The notes: generated by a model from the sequence alone, not told the origin. Shown: positions 45,447-55,039, numbered from the stretch's first letter. The stretch is 55,628 nt of DNA from an uncultured Ulvibacter sp. (GCA_938041335.1 CALIAF010000034.1:1-55628); one strand, 5' to 3'. Translations and numbers: made by a program.

Positions 45447-46151
45447 ATGCGTTTATATAAAAAACTTGGAAGTGCTTTATTAATACTTGTAATTCTGGCC
45501 TCTTGTGGACCTTCAGAAAACGAGATGACGCTTACTGGTAATGTAGCAGGATTAAAAAAAGGCACTTTACTGCTTCAGAAAATAGAAGATACACTATTAG
45601 TGTCTGTTGATTCTGTAAAAGTGCTAGGTGATTCGCATTTTAGCTTTTCAGAAAGCATACTAAGCCCTGAGATATATTATTTATATGTACGTCTTGAAAA
45701 CGGGACATTATTAGATACAAGACTTCCGTTTTTTGCCGAAGCCGCTCCTATTAACATAGAGACCACATTAAATAACTTTGCGGTAGATGCGGTAATAACG
45801 GGATCTACAAACCAAACACTTTTAGATGAATATATCGCGATTACTAGACGCTACTCAAATAAAAATTTAGAATACATTGAACAAATTTTTAAAGCCGGTC
45901 AAGGACAAGATTCACTAAAAACGGCTTTAGAAAAAAAGAAAATGCGTTTAATGCAAAGTAAATATTTAGCTTCTGTTAATTATTCGCTGCAACATAATGA
46001 CAAAGAAGTTGCGCCTTATATTATGCTTAGTCAACCGTATGAAGGCAATATTAAATATCTTGATACCGTATATAATACATTAACTAAAAGGATAAAAGCA
46101 TCTAGTTATGGTAAGAAACTAAATGATTACATCAAATTACGTAAGGAATAG
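45447..46151 (+). CDS. DUF4369-containing lipoprotein
   Basis: 234 residues. Lipobox LASC at about residues 23-26 gives a lipid-anchored mature protein. The segment NVAGLKKGTLLLQKIEDTLLVSVD is typical of the DUF4369 domain, which in Bacteroidota often precedes a thioredoxin-like domain; here the rest is helical (ITRRYSNKNLEYIEQIFKAG) without CxxC, so it is not a redox protein itself. Periplasmic; function unknown. A bidirectional terminator follows. Confidence 0.83.
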   Translation: MRLYKKLGSALLILVILASCGPSENEMTLTGNVAGLKKGTLLLQKIEDTLLVSVDSVKVLGDSHFSFSESILSPEIYYLYVRLENGTLLDTRLPFFAEAAPINIETTLNNFAVDAVITGSTNQTLLDEYIAITRRYSNKNLEYIEQIFKAGQGQDSLKTALEKKKMRLMQSKYLASVNYSLQHNDKEVAPYIMLSQPYEGNIKYLDTVYNTLTKRIKASSYGKKLNDYIKLRKE

Positions 46152-46268
46152 AAAATAGTGGCGGTTAGTAGCTAGCTATTCATTGGTTTAAAATTTTCAA
46201 CTCCTTAAAATTTCAGACAAACAAAAAAATGTAGGCCATTTTTGGTATTATAAAAATTACATAAAATA

Positions 46269-46305
46269 CAAAAGCCCTAAACGAGCTACGTTTAGGGCTT
46301 TTTAT
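46269..46305. terminator. Bidirectional intrinsic terminator
   Basis: AAAAGCCCTAAACG / CGTTTAGGGCTTTT stem with a five-base loop between convergent genes ending at 46151 and 46322. Confidence 0.9.
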
Positions 46306-46321
46306 TGCTTGTAAGAAAGGT

Positions 46322-46588
46322 CTACAAACTGTTGATTCTATCAATCAATTTTCTACCTCTAGTTTCAACCTCTTGGTTGATTGCTTTAAAGTGTGCTTTT
46401 TTATCTTCCACTTTTTTAGCATTAATTTTTGCCATCAACTCATCAAAGTCTGTGATAGCACTATCGATTACTGCTTGAGAATCTTTTGTATCCTTTTCTG
46501 GATTAGTAAGTTCCCAAATGTAAACGGCTTCAATAATATCACCGATAACATAGTTTACATCTCTTTTTAAATTTCTAACATTTGCCAT
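46322..46588 (-). CDS. Small conserved cytoplasmic protein, function unknown
   Basis: 88 residues (MANVRNLKRDVNYVIGDIIE, charged and helical, with a Lys-rich middle and a final RKLIDRINSL). No signal, no membrane helix. I recall similar short proteins annotated as hypothetical in Flavobacteriaceae. A -7 element 73 bases upstream and a terminator downstream mark it as a separate transcript, which supports expression. The leader contains a hairpin CCCAC-GCAG-GTGGG (46597-46610) just before the start. Confidence 0.8.
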   Translation of the reverse strand: MANVRNLKRDVNYVIGDIIEAVYIWELTNPEKDTKDSQAVIDSAITDFDELMAKINAKKVEDKKAHFKAINQEVETRGRKLIDRINSL

Positions 46589-46660
46589 ATTTATTGCCCA
46601 CGCAGGTGGGTATCTTTAGCACCCATATCAACGGGTAAATTAATAGTATCATTTATGCTA

Positions 46661-46668
46661 CAAAGGTA
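46661..46668 (-). promoter_or_regulatory. TAnnTTTG -7 element of the 88-residue protein gene
   Basis: TACCTTTG on the minus strand, 72 bases before the ATG at 46588, within the manA 3' flank (manA ends 46676). Confidence 0.6.
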
Positions 46669-46675
46669 CAAACTA

Positions 46676-47656
46676 TTACGGAATGTAAACCTCGAGAATC
46701 TCTCCATTTTGTGAGGTTATCGAAACTTGATTTATACAGGCAGGAATAAGGAGTGTTTCTCCTTTATTTAGACTCACCTCAAATTCATCTGTTTTAATAA
46801 TTGCTTGGGCTCCTATATTCATATAAACCTTAAAACTATCTGCATTTGTATAGTCTATATGGAGCACTTCTTTGCATTTAATTTTTGATGTTTTAAAATA
46901 AGCAGATTCACTAATGAGCGTTATATCGTCTAGCGTGTCATCATAAATTAATCGTGCCTTCTGGTTGTCAAACTTAATGGCTTCTTTAGCTTCTTCTGTA
47001 TGCAGGTCTCGCATTTTTCCATCCAGCCCAGGTCTATCCCAATCATAAACGCGATAGGTAACATCTGAGGTCTGTTGGATTTCTGCTAACACCGTCCCGG
47101 CTCCTATTGCGTGTATTGTTCCAGGTGCAATAAAAAAAGCATCCCCCACTGCTATATGTTCAATTTTAATGATATCTAAGAGTTTGTTTTCTGAAATGCA
47201 CTGCTCATACTCACGCAACCCTATGTCTTCATTAAAACCTAACAATAGTCTTGCATTTGCAGCAGCCTCTAGAATGTACCACATTTCTGTTTTTCCATAA
47301 CTATCGTGACGTTCTTTAGCTAATGCATCATCTGGATGTAATTGAACGGAGAGATCTTCTGCGGCGTCAATAAATTTAAACAACAAAGGAAACTGGGCAC
47401 CATAGTGTCGTAAAACTCTTCGACCTAGTAAAGCACTCCCATAAATAGCTATTAGATCATTTATGCTTTTTCCTTTAAGACTACCCTCTGAAACTAAAGA
47501 AATATTATCTTTTACTCCAGAGAGCTCCCAACTCTCTCCTATTTTTACCCCTTCACCTACAGCTTTATTAAAAAGATTTTTCAAGCTAGCACCACCCCAA
47601 ATTTTTTCTTTTAAAATTGGCGTAAATTTTAACGGGTAAAGTTTTGGGTTAGACAT
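46676..47656 (-). CDS. manA: Mannose-6-phosphate isomerase, class I
   Basis: 326 residues. The cupin metal site shows LSVQLHPDD and YGKTEMWYIL; PGTIHAIGAGTVLAEIQ and SDVTYRVYDWDRPG are further class I signatures. It interconverts fructose 6-phosphate and mannose 6-phosphate. The gene overlaps bcp by 8 bases at its start, making it the last gene of the idi-PTPS-bcp-manA operon. The C-terminal cupin is shorter than in eukaryotic enzymes, as is usual in bacteria. Confidence 0.94.
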   Translation of the reverse strand: MSNPKLYPLKFTPILKEKIWGGASLKNLFNKAVGEGVKIGESWELSGVKDNISLVSEGSLKGKSINDLIAIYGSALLGRRVLRHYGAQFPLLFKFIDAAEDLSVQLHPDDALAKERHDSYGKTEMWYILEAAANARLLLGFNEDIGLREYEQCISENKLLDIIKIEHIAVGDAFFIAPGTIHAIGAGTVLAEIQQTSDVTYRVYDWDRPGLDGKMRDLHTEEAKEAIKFDNQKARLIYDDTLDDITLISESAYFKTSKIKCKEVLHIDYTNADSFKVYMNIGAQAIIKTDEFEVSLNKGETLLIPACINQVSITSQNGEILEVYIP

Positions 47657-48110
47657 CTTTTAAAGATTTTATAATTCTTAATGCTTCGGTGATGTGCGGT
47701 CCAGAAGACATTCCGTCAAATTTGTAGACTAACTTGTTCTTGGCATTAAATACAAAAGTTTCTCTTCCTGGGAGTAAACCCATTAATTTACCTTGTACAT
47801 CAAAGCGTTTGCGAACTTCTTTTTTCTCATCTGCTAACAAAGTAAACGGGAGCTTAAATCTTTTTGCAAATTTTTTATGTGAGCTTTCAGTATCTGAACT
47901 AATACCAATGACCATAACATCATGTGCTATAAAGTCTTCATAAGCATCTCTAAAACTACAGGCTTCTGCTGTACAACCCGGTGTAAAATTTTTAGGGTAA
48001 AAGTAAATGACGGCGACTGAATTGCCTATCTCCTTTTTACTATCAAATACGTTACCGTCTTGATCCATTAATTTAAACTCTGGTAGGTTGCTGCTTATTG
48101 CAATGCTCAT
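47649..48110 (-). CDS. bcp: Thioredoxin-dependent peroxiredoxin, BCP type
   Basis: 153 residues. YFYPKNFTPGCTAEACSFRD holds the peroxidatic Cys46 and a resolving Cys51 five residues on, the 2-Cys BCP arrangement. It reduces hydroperoxides in the cytoplasm. Overlaps manA by 8 bases; 2 bases lie between its ATG and the stop of the PTPS-family gene. Confidence 0.95.
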   Translation of the reverse strand: MSIAISSNLPEFKLMDQDGNVFDSKKEIGNSVAVIYFYPKNFTPGCTAEACSFRDAYEDFIAHDVMVIGISSDTESSHKKFAKRFKLPFTLLADEKKEVRKRFDVQGKLMGLLPGRETFVFNAKNKLVYKFDGMSSGPHITEALRIIKSLKDV

Positions 48111-48112
48111 AC

Positions 48113-48520
48113 TTATCCTGTGTAAACCACAAAATTACGTGGTGTTTCAAAAAGTTTTATGGTAATAGTAAAACGATCCTCTAATCTTTTGGTTAGTCTA
48201 TTATAGATTTCTATCGCTATGTTTTCTACGGTTGGATTGAGGTCTTTAAATGCCTTTACTTCTAGGTTCAAGTTCTTGTGGTCAAAGGGAATTTCAATTT
48301 CCTCATAGATTACTTGTTTCAATATTTTTAAGTCAATTAGAAATCCCGTTTCTGGATCAATATCACCACTAACACCCACTTCTAGTTCATAGTTATGACC
48401 GTGATAATTTGGGTTGCTGCATTTACCAAAGACTTGTGCGTTTTTTTCATCAGACCATTCTTCTTTAAATAAACGGTGTGCTGCATTAAAGTGTGCTTTT
48501 CTATAGACTGTTAAACTCAT
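48113..48520 (-). CDS. 6-carboxy/6-pyruvoyl-tetrahydropterin synthase family enzyme
   Basis: 135 residues. Zinc ligands His15, His40 and His42 (FNAAHRLF and NYHGHNYELEVGV) and the catalytic Cys34 in VFGKCSNPNYHGHNYE are present. The CxNPxxHGHNY pattern is close to eukaryotic-type 6-pyruvoyl-tetrahydropterin synthase, while bacterial copies are usually QueD for queuosine synthesis. No queC or queE gene is adjacent. So either pathway is possible; I leave the symbol blank. Overlaps idi by 4 bases. Confidence 0.9.
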   Translation of the reverse strand: MSLTVYRKAHFNAAHRLFKEEWSDEKNAQVFGKCSNPNYHGHNYELEVGVSGDIDPETGFLIDLKILKQVIYEEIEIPFDHKNLNLEVKAFKDLNPTVENIAIEIYNRLTKRLEDRFTITIKLFETPRNFVVYTG

Positions 48521-49035
48521 AACTGGAGGTGCTTATAAAATTTATCAAAAATAATTTTAAACCAAGCTGTATAAATATCTGGATTTTTAGAGATGTCACT
48601 TTTCACTTCTTCTAGCGGCATCCATTTCCAGTCTGCTACCTCTTCTTTATTAACTTTTGGCGAATCATTAAAATTTCCGACGAGAATATGATCTAACTCG
48701 TGCTCTGTTAACCCATTATCAAAGGGTGCTTTATAAATAAACCAAGTAGTTTCTTTAAGTGGTGCAGAAAAACCCATCTCTTCTTCTAAACGCCGTAATC
48801 CTGCATTTATATTTGATTCTCCATCACGTTGGTGTGAGCAGCACGTATTGGTCCATAATCCGGGAGAATGATATTTGTGTAATGCCCGTTGTTGCAGCAT
48901 AAGTTCGCCTTGGTCATTAAAGATAAAGACGGAAAATGCTCGATGGAGTATTGCTTTTTGATGCGCTTCCATTTTAGGCATTAACCCTATTTGCTCATCT
49001 TTTTCATTAACAAGTATTACTTGTTCTTCTTTCAT
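48517..49035 (-). CDS. idi: Isopentenyl-diphosphate delta-isomerase, type 1
   Basis: 172 residues from ATG 49035; the frame extends to 49083 but the -7 element at 49051-49058 lies there. A Nudix-like fold: catalytic Cys66 in LWTNTCCSH, Glu in GLTEHELDHILV, and RRLEEEMGF is the Nudix-like helix. It interconverts isopentenyl and dimethylallyl diphosphate for isoprenoid synthesis. It heads the operon with the PTPS, bcp and manA genes. Confidence 0.95.
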   Translation of the reverse strand: MKEEQVILVNEKDEQIGLMPKMEAHQKAILHRAFSVFIFNDQGELMLQQRALHKYHSPGLWTNTCCSHQRDGESNINAGLRRLEEEMGFSAPLKETTWFIYKAPFDNGLTEHELDHILVGNFNDSPKVNKEEVADWKWMPLEEVKSDISKNPDIYTAWFKIIFDKFYKHLQL

Positions 49036-49050
49036 TAAAATAATTTTATT

Positions 49051-49058
49051 CAAAAATA
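49051..49058 (-). promoter_or_regulatory. TAnnTTTG -7 element of the idi operon
   Basis: TATTTTTG on the minus strand, 15 bases before the ATG at 49035, with a CAAA (TTTG) about 16 bases further upstream. Confidence 0.55.
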
Positions 49059-49081
49059 CAAAACGAGCTGTTAACAAAAAC

Positions 49082-49115
49082 AAAAAGCGCTCAATATAAA
49101 ATTGAACGCTTTTTA
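49082..49115 (-). terminator. Intrinsic terminator after the PorE-like gene
   Basis: Stem AAAAAGCG-CTCAA / TTGA-ACGCTTTTT with one mismatch, beginning 23 bases after the stop, T-rich on the minus strand. Confidence 0.75.
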
Positions 49116-49137
49116 AACTAATGAATTAGTGGAGTTG

Positions 49138-51063
49138 TTAGTCTTTAATAATAAACATTGATCTTCTATTAAGTTGATGGTCAGCTTCATTACATTTTAC
49201 ATCATTAGAACATTGATTCACCAATTGAGATTCTCCATAACCTCTTGCACTTAATCTCCCGCTATCAACTCCCTTATAGACTAACCAATTAAGGGTTGAC
49301 TGTGCTCTTCTTTCAGATAAAGCAATGTTATAAGAATCTGTTGCTCTAGAATCTGTATGAGACTCAATATGAATATTTAATTGTGGGTATAGTTGCATAG
49401 CAGCTAAAATTTTTGACAATTCTATTTCTGCATCTGGACGTATAAAGTGTTTATCTAAATCAAAATAAATAGGCAGCAAAGTCAATCTGCATCCTAAGTC
49501 GTTAGGAGGACAAGGATCTACAGGAATAAACTCTATTTCTAATGGCAAGTCTATCGTACCTGTTTCATTAGGAGTAATCACCGTTTTCTCGGTAGGGATA
49601 TATCCATCTTTTGAAGCATGTACAACATACCCTAAATTACAATCTCCAAGAAAACTATAGGTACCATCTGGACCAGATACCATTGAAGTTATTTCGTCTT
49701 TGTCCGCATTTAATAAAACAACTTTAGCATTTGGAATTATCTCTCCTGTTTTTAGATCAGTAACCACTCCAGAAATTGTAATCTCACAAATTTCTATTAC
49801 TTTATAAATATCGTCATTTATACTACCTCCTTCTCCTGCTCGACTTGAAGAAAAGAAGCCCAACTTGTTTTCTTCATTTAGAATGAAACCAAAATCATCC
49901 TGATTACTATTTACCGGCGTGCCTAGGTTTTCAATTTCACCAGGCAATCCTTCAGTGTCAATAGCAGTTGAATACACATCAAGGCCTCCTATTCCTCCCC
50001 TACCATCGCTGGAGAAATACATTGTATTATTTTCACTAATATATGGAAAAGCCTCTCTTGCCTCCGTATTAATTTTAGCTCCTAAATTTTTAGGCAAGCT
50101 GTAATTATTATTGTCTAAAATAGTAACAAACCACAGGTCAGACATTCCAAGTGTTCCAGGCATATCTGAAGAAAAATATAGTTTTTTTTCATCCGTACTA
50201 AGAGCGGGATAGGCCACCGAATAGTTATCACTATTGAAAGGGAGCTCCACCACATCGGTCCATTGATTTGCACCAACACCTTTTGTTGCTTTATAAATTT
50301 TTAATCGAATGGTTCTTTGTTTATCCTTATCTCTTCCTCTTTTCCCATTTATAAAATTATTTCTAGTAAAATACATGGTAGTACCATCTTTCGTGAAAAC
50401 TGCTGAAGATTCATGAAAACGCGTATTAATTTCGTTTTCAAAAGATACCACATTTGATAGATTACCTTCATCATCCATGTCTGCAGAAAATAAATCTAAA
50501 AATGGCTGTCCATTCCATTCATTCATCTTTTCATTATCCAAGCCTTTTGAAGGTGAGGCAAACACAAGCTTGTTACCGTAAAAAGATGGCCCAAAGTCTG
50601 AAGATTCAGTATTAATTGCAGTTTCTATAACATCGTACTTCTTGTTTTCTCCAGTATCATTTGTAAACTGTTGTCCTAACATGCTTTTCCCGCCATTTGC
50701 AGTATACAGTTCCATTAAATCATCTGACTTCTCTTGCTCGTCAATACTGCGCAAGCTTTGAGCAGCACGATAATAATCTGTTGTTGACAAGTCATTAGGG
50801 AACGCTTCAACTAGCTTTAAATACCAGTTTGATGCATTTTTATAATCACTATCGTAATAATAAGTATCTCCTAATTGACGATAGATTTGAGCAGATGTAT
50901 ATCCATCATCAACTATCTTTAAGTAGATTTCACGTGCATCAATAAAAGAGCGCGTATCAAAGTCTTTTTCGGCTTGTTTAAGTTCTTTTTTTTGAGAAAA
51001 AACAACTCCTCCTACCTGTAAGAAGATTAGAAAAAAGAATATGGTGTGTTTAAGTTTAATCAT
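49138..51063 (-). CDS. PorE-like OmpA-family protein (TPR, propeller, CRD, OmpA_C)
   Basis: 641 residues. Signal peptide (1-24); a TPR-like region with AEKDFDTRSFIDAREIYLKI (about 27-125); WD40-like PD40 propeller (about 145-430, SSDFGPSFYGNKLVFASP, FPYISENNTMYFSSDG); a carboxypeptidase regulatory-like domain (about 433-510, ISGVVTDLKTGEIIPN); and an OmpA domain (about 525-640, HTDSRATDSYNIALSERRAQ) that binds peptidoglycan. This is the PorE arrangement used in T9SS and gliding machinery. The N-terminus lacks the lipobox Cys of P. gingivalis PorE. It follows porP by 11 bases. Confidence 0.9.
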   Translation of the reverse strand: MIKLKHTIFFFLIFLQVGGVVFSQKKELKQAEKDFDTRSFIDAREIYLKIVDDGYTSAQIYRQLGDTYYYDSDYKNASNWYLKLVEAFPNDLSTTDYYRAAQSLRSIDEQEKSDDLMELYTANGGKSMLGQQFTNDTGENKKYDVIETAINTESSDFGPSFYGNKLVFASPSKGLDNEKMNEWNGQPFLDLFSADMDDEGNLSNVVSFENEINTRFHESSAVFTKDGTTMYFTRNNFINGKRGRDKDKQRTIRLKIYKATKGVGANQWTDVVELPFNSDNYSVAYPALSTDEKKLYFSSDMPGTLGMSDLWFVTILDNNNYSLPKNLGAKINTEAREAFPYISENNTMYFSSDGRGGIGGLDVYSTAIDTEGLPGEIENLGTPVNSNQDDFGFILNEENKLGFFSSSRAGEGGSINDDIYKVIEICEITISGVVTDLKTGEIIPNAKVVLLNADKDEITSMVSGPDGTYSFLGDCNLGYVVHASKDGYIPTEKTVITPNETGTIDLPLEIEFIPVDPCPPNDLGCRLTLLPIYFDLDKHFIRPDAEIELSKILAAMQLYPQLNIHIESHTDSRATDSYNIALSERRAQSTLNWLVYKGVDSGRLSARGYGESQLVNQCSNDVKCNEADHQLNRRSMFIIKD

Positions 51064-51074
51064 TTCGTTGTGTT

Positions 51075-52016
51075 TTAAAAGAATCGAGGAGTCAGTACAC
51101 TTTCAGGTTTTTCGAAAATATTGTATCGTAACATCACTTCATAAGATCCATCACTATATAACTCTATATCTGTAGTTTGGTAATCATAACTAAAACCAAT
51201 AAAGATAGGATTACTTACTTGAAATCCAACCATTGCATTTATAGCAGCACTCCATCTATAAGAAGCTCCAATGGTGAATTTTTCTCGGAATAAAAAATTT
51301 CCTGAAAGATCCCATTGCAAAGGTGAACCGCTTACGGCTTTTACTAAAGTAGCTGGTTTAAACTTTAAATTATCGCTTAGGTCAAAAACATATCCAGCTA
51401 TTAAAAAATAATGCAATCTTTCCGCTGCAGTTGCTTCAACATCAGAATTTACTATACTTGCTGGATCATAATGCAGAGTAGTTAAAAAATTCGGGACTGA
51501 TAATCCAGCATAAAACTTATTAGTATTATAATACAGTCCAGCTCCTATTTGAGGTTGTAATTTGTTGTCAATATTATTTTGAAAACGAGGATCATTTAAA
51601 TCCAATAGATTTAGTCTTGTAAAGTCAACATCAAGAATATCGAAGCCTGCTTTTAACCCAAAACTTAACTCTGAAGTTTCAGAAGTCTTAATTGAATAAG
51701 AAAAATCAGCATTGACATTTGTCTCTACAGAAGCTCCTATTTCATCATTTACTATGGAAAGTCCTAATCCCATATTTTTTAATAACCCTATTGGAGAACT
51801 AATCGTAAATGTCCCAGTCTGAGGAGCTCCCTCAAAGCCTACCCATTGCGTACGCAAGAGTAACCCAAAACTTAAAGCATCTGTGTTACCTACATAGCCA
51901 GGGTTTACGACTTGAGTATTATACATATATTGTGTATACTGCGGATCTTGTTGGGCATTTAAACAATAAACACCCAATAACGCTAATATTATAAATGCTA
52001 TAAAATTATTTTTCAT
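51075..52016 (-). CDS. PorP/SprF family type IX secretion outer-membrane protein
   Basis: 313 residues. Signal peptide (ALLGVYCLNAQ). QDPQYTQYMYNTQVVNPGYVG is the family N-terminal signature and the C-terminal YDYQTTDIELYSDGSYEVML ends the beta-barrel. PorP/SprF proteins are anchoring or partner barrels for type B cargo such as SprB; each dedicated copy is commonly next to its cargo. Here the cargo gene is 39 bases upstream and the PorE-like gene directly downstream. Confidence 0.95.
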   Translation of the reverse strand: MKNNFIAFIILALLGVYCLNAQQDPQYTQYMYNTQVVNPGYVGNTDALSFGLLLRTQWVGFEGAPQTGTFTISSPIGLLKNMGLGLSIVNDEIGASVETNVNADFSYSIKTSETSELSFGLKAGFDILDVDFTRLNLLDLNDPRFQNNIDNKLQPQIGAGLYYNTNKFYAGLSVPNFLTTLHYDPASIVNSDVEATAAERLHYFLIAGYVFDLSDNLKFKPATLVKAVSGSPLQWDLSGNFLFREKFTIGASYRWSAAINAMVGFQVSNPIFIGFSYDYQTTDIELYSDGSYEVMLRYNIFEKPESVLTPRFF

Positions 52017-52055
52017 AATTGCACTTTTTTAGTTTTGTAAAAACAAATTTTAATT

Positions 52056-54467
52056 TTATCTATTTATATATAAATAACCCGTGTCCTTTAAATGCTCGCC
52101 ATTATCAGGGTCTTTTCTTACCAAAATATAGAAATAGTTTCCAGAAGGTAATTCTCTATCCCTTTGAATAGTTACCCTACCTTCAGAGATACCTCTAAAT
52201 ACATTGCCATTCTGACCATAGCCATCGGTTTCATATACTAGAACTCCCCATCTGTTATACACTTGAAGTGTATTTTCAGGGAATCGATCAATACCATTTA
52301 TATGGAACGTATCATTTAATCCATCACCATCTGGAGTTATACCATTAAAGATTTCAAAATCGACTACACCTAACACATCACAACCAAGTATTACTATTCT
52401 CTGAGTGTATATTTCTTCATTTCCACATTCATCTGTCACGGTCCAAGTTCTAATAATTTCATATTCTTCACCTTCGGCAACAAATGTTGATTCCTCCTCA
52501 AATGAAACCTCTAGTGTTGAGGAACAAGAATCTTCAAATTCTAACTCTGGAACAGCCGGGATTTCATCATCACAAGCAATCTCAATATCTTCATCGTAAT
52601 CGAAAATTACCATTGGTGCTGTTGTATCTTCTATTGTAAAGATTCCTATTGTCGACACTTCATTACCACAATCATCAATTGCTGTAAAGGTTACAATGGC
52701 AGAACCCGTAAATCCACAATCATCACTTAAGGCACTAAAGTCATTTGACCAAGTAACATCTGAACAATTATCTGTGGCAGAAGACCCACCATTACTAATT
52801 AACCAATCTTCTAAGTCTTGAAAGTTTCCTAAACCATCACACTCTACAGTTTCTGGAGCAGCTTCTGTATCCATAACAGGCGCTGTCGTATCTTCTATTG
52901 TAAATATCGCGGTGGTCGTTGTTGCTAATCCACTACATAAATCAGTAGCGGTAAATGTAACACTAGCGGATCCAGTAGCGCCACAGTCATCACTTAATGC
53001 CGTATAGTCATTCGTCCATACGATAGTTCCGCCACAAGTATCTGATGCCGAAGCACCTCCGTTCGCTAATAACCAAGCATCTAATGCAGCTGTGTTGCCT
53101 AAGCCATCACACTCTACAGTTTCATCTGAAGCTTCTGTATCCATAACAGGTGCTGTCTTTTCTACAGTATATGTATATACCCAGTCATGGCTGTTTCCTT
53201 CACAATCTTCATAATTCCAAGTGAATGTGATAGTCCCTTCACAATCAACATATGTTCCGCCTTGCGTTGGTCCTGTTGGTGATATTGCGTTTCCACAATT
53301 ATCATCTATTGCCGGCGGTGTTGGCTCTAAAGCTTGAGCTGCACACGTAATTATTGGTAGATGATTAACATCAGCTGGCATTATAAAGTCTTCATATTCG
53401 ATTGTGAACGTTTCATTACAATCCAATGTATTTAATATTACTTCAGGAAGGTCTTTAACTCCATTACCATCTGCATCTTCGTATTCTGTTACGGTATATG
53501 TTCTAATTATAGTTCCCTCACAAGCTGGAGCAGCTTCATTTGATGCTGTGATCTCGATAACCCCGCAAGGAGAATCGTCGATATCTCCATCTCCATTACC
53601 CAAGGCTTCAAATTGAGCCTCCGTATATGTGCTTTGCGTAGGAATATCTGCATAACAATCTACAATAGTAGGATTGGGTGTAAAGGTAGGGCAGGTAGTA
53701 CTAAATGTGCAACAGGCGGCTACATCTATTACATAAGATTGATCGTCACTATTTGAAGGGGCATCACTATCTGTCACAGTAACAGTAACTGTTCTATTAC
53801 CTGTAGAATTATAAGACACAACATGCGGACCTGCACCAGTTGCCGTCGCAGGAGTAGCACCAGTACCAAAGCTCCAAGCATAAGAATAAGGAGTAATCCC
53901 ACCCGTTGTCGAATCTGTAAATGTAAATTGCTCGAAAGAGTTTCCAGTAGGACAAGCGGACGAACTAGAAAAATTAGCAACTAAAGGTGCATCAACTATA
54001 ATAGGAGCTTCTTGTTTACATTTTGGGGTATTACAAGTTTCACAAGTACCATTGGGTGAATTCTGAACATTCCAACTGAACGTTGTATTTTGGACTAATA
54101 ATGCTTCACCACAGGTATATTGTATAGCTGCAACTTGTACATTATGTGTATTATTGGCACTTCCAAAATCTCCCAAACATTGATCAAAAGTAGCACTATA
54201 GACACCATCAATATAGATATCTCCATAAGCATTAATATCATATCTATTGCTTGCATTTACATCAAACCTAGTATAAATAAATGCACTTACAGGATCTCCA
54301 GGTGTACAACTTGTTACTAATGGATTACCTAAACTATCGCCAACAAAAAACCCAACATTTTGTATATCTTGGGAAACACAATTAGCACCAGTAGGACATG
54401 GATCTCCTTGACTAAACATGGTAGACAATGAAAAAAGCATCAAAATAAAAACAACTTTAATTTTCAT
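52056..54467 (-). CDS. Secreted protein with PKD and HYR-like domains and T9SS type B (CHU_C) sorting domain
   Basis: 803 residues. Signal peptide (1-19). A Cys-rich N-terminal part (CPTGANCVSQDIQNVG) is followed by a PKD-type domain (~155-250) and several Ig/HYR-like repeats. Two are nearly the same in sequence: VECDGLGNTAALDAWLLANG and VECDGLGNFQDLEDWLISNG. The C-terminal ~100 residues are the type B sorting domain: GITPDGDGLNDTFHINGI, LQVYNRWGVLVYET and SGNYFYILVRKD. It should leave through the T9SS and be held at the surface by its partner PorP. Function is likely adhesion or surface structure. Confidence 0.93.
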   Translation of the reverse strand: MKIKVVFILMLFSLSTMFSQGDPCPTGANCVSQDIQNVGFFVGDSLGNPLVTSCTPGDPVSAFIYTRFDVNASNRYDINAYGDIYIDGVYSATFDQCLGDFGSANNTHNVQVAAIQYTCGEALLVQNTTFSWNVQNSPNGTCETCNTPKCKQEAPIIVDAPLVANFSSSSACPTGNSFEQFTFTDSTTGGITPYSYAWSFGTGATPATATGAGPHVVSYNSTGNRTVTVTVTDSDAPSNSDDQSYVIDVAACCTFSTTCPTFTPNPTIVDCYADIPTQSTYTEAQFEALGNGDGDIDDSPCGVIEITASNEAAPACEGTIIRTYTVTEYEDADGNGVKDLPEVILNTLDCNETFTIEYEDFIMPADVNHLPIITCAAQALEPTPPAIDDNCGNAISPTGPTQGGTYVDCEGTITFTWNYEDCEGNSHDWVYTYTVEKTAPVMDTEASDETVECDGLGNTAALDAWLLANGGASASDTCGGTIVWTNDYTALSDDCGATGSASVTFTATDLCSGLATTTTAIFTIEDTTAPVMDTEAAPETVECDGLGNFQDLEDWLISNGGSSATDNCSDVTWSNDFSALSDDCGFTGSAIVTFTAIDDCGNEVSTIGIFTIEDTTAPMVIFDYDEDIEIACDDEIPAVPELEFEDSCSSTLEVSFEEESTFVAEGEEYEIIRTWTVTDECGNEEIYTQRIVILGCDVLGVVDFEIFNGITPDGDGLNDTFHINGIDRFPENTLQVYNRWGVLVYETDGYGQNGNVFRGISEGRVTIQRDRELPSGNYFYILVRKDPDNGEHLKDTGYLYINR

Positions 54468-55039
54468 AATTAAAATTTTAAATAAATATTATAATCTAAA
54501 TCCATGTATTTCTACATAAACTAGTAGTTTATTAAATAAATCGTGGGGATACGGTCTGTAGGTTGTTTTTGGGGAAGCACTAAAAGGTAAAACCAATAGC
54601 TTGAGCAAAGTTAGATATGAACCGTAACAATCATATCGCAATAAAAAAGTTTTAGATAAGATGCTAAAATAATTCGTTTAAATACCCGAATAGGATTGAA
54701 TGTACGATTATTTTGTAGGAGTTAAATTGCTATTTATTCGGATATACTCACTATAATAAGGTTAGTTCAACCGCTACTTGTAGGACGAATTGAAATACAT
54801 AACGGCTTATTAAGTAATGAAATTTCAGCGAATACCTTAAAATTTTATTGAATTCGCAATGAATTACATCTAATTACACGAACCACTTAATTATCAAAGA
54901 AAATTTTCTTTTGCGCCATTTGGTCACGTATTGATTAGGACATTTTTAAAATTGATATTTTTAGATACTAAAGTGAAAAAAATTATGGATCTTTTGAAGG
55001 GTATTGAAATAAATATTATAACAATATCTAGCGTGAAGA
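54468..55039. other. Long intergenic region, no intact gene
   Basis: About 570 AT-rich bases follow the cargo start. No frame looks coding and I see no hairpin of note. The cargo promoter is probably near its left edge but was not recognised. The right side continues into the pseudogene. Confidence 0.5.
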
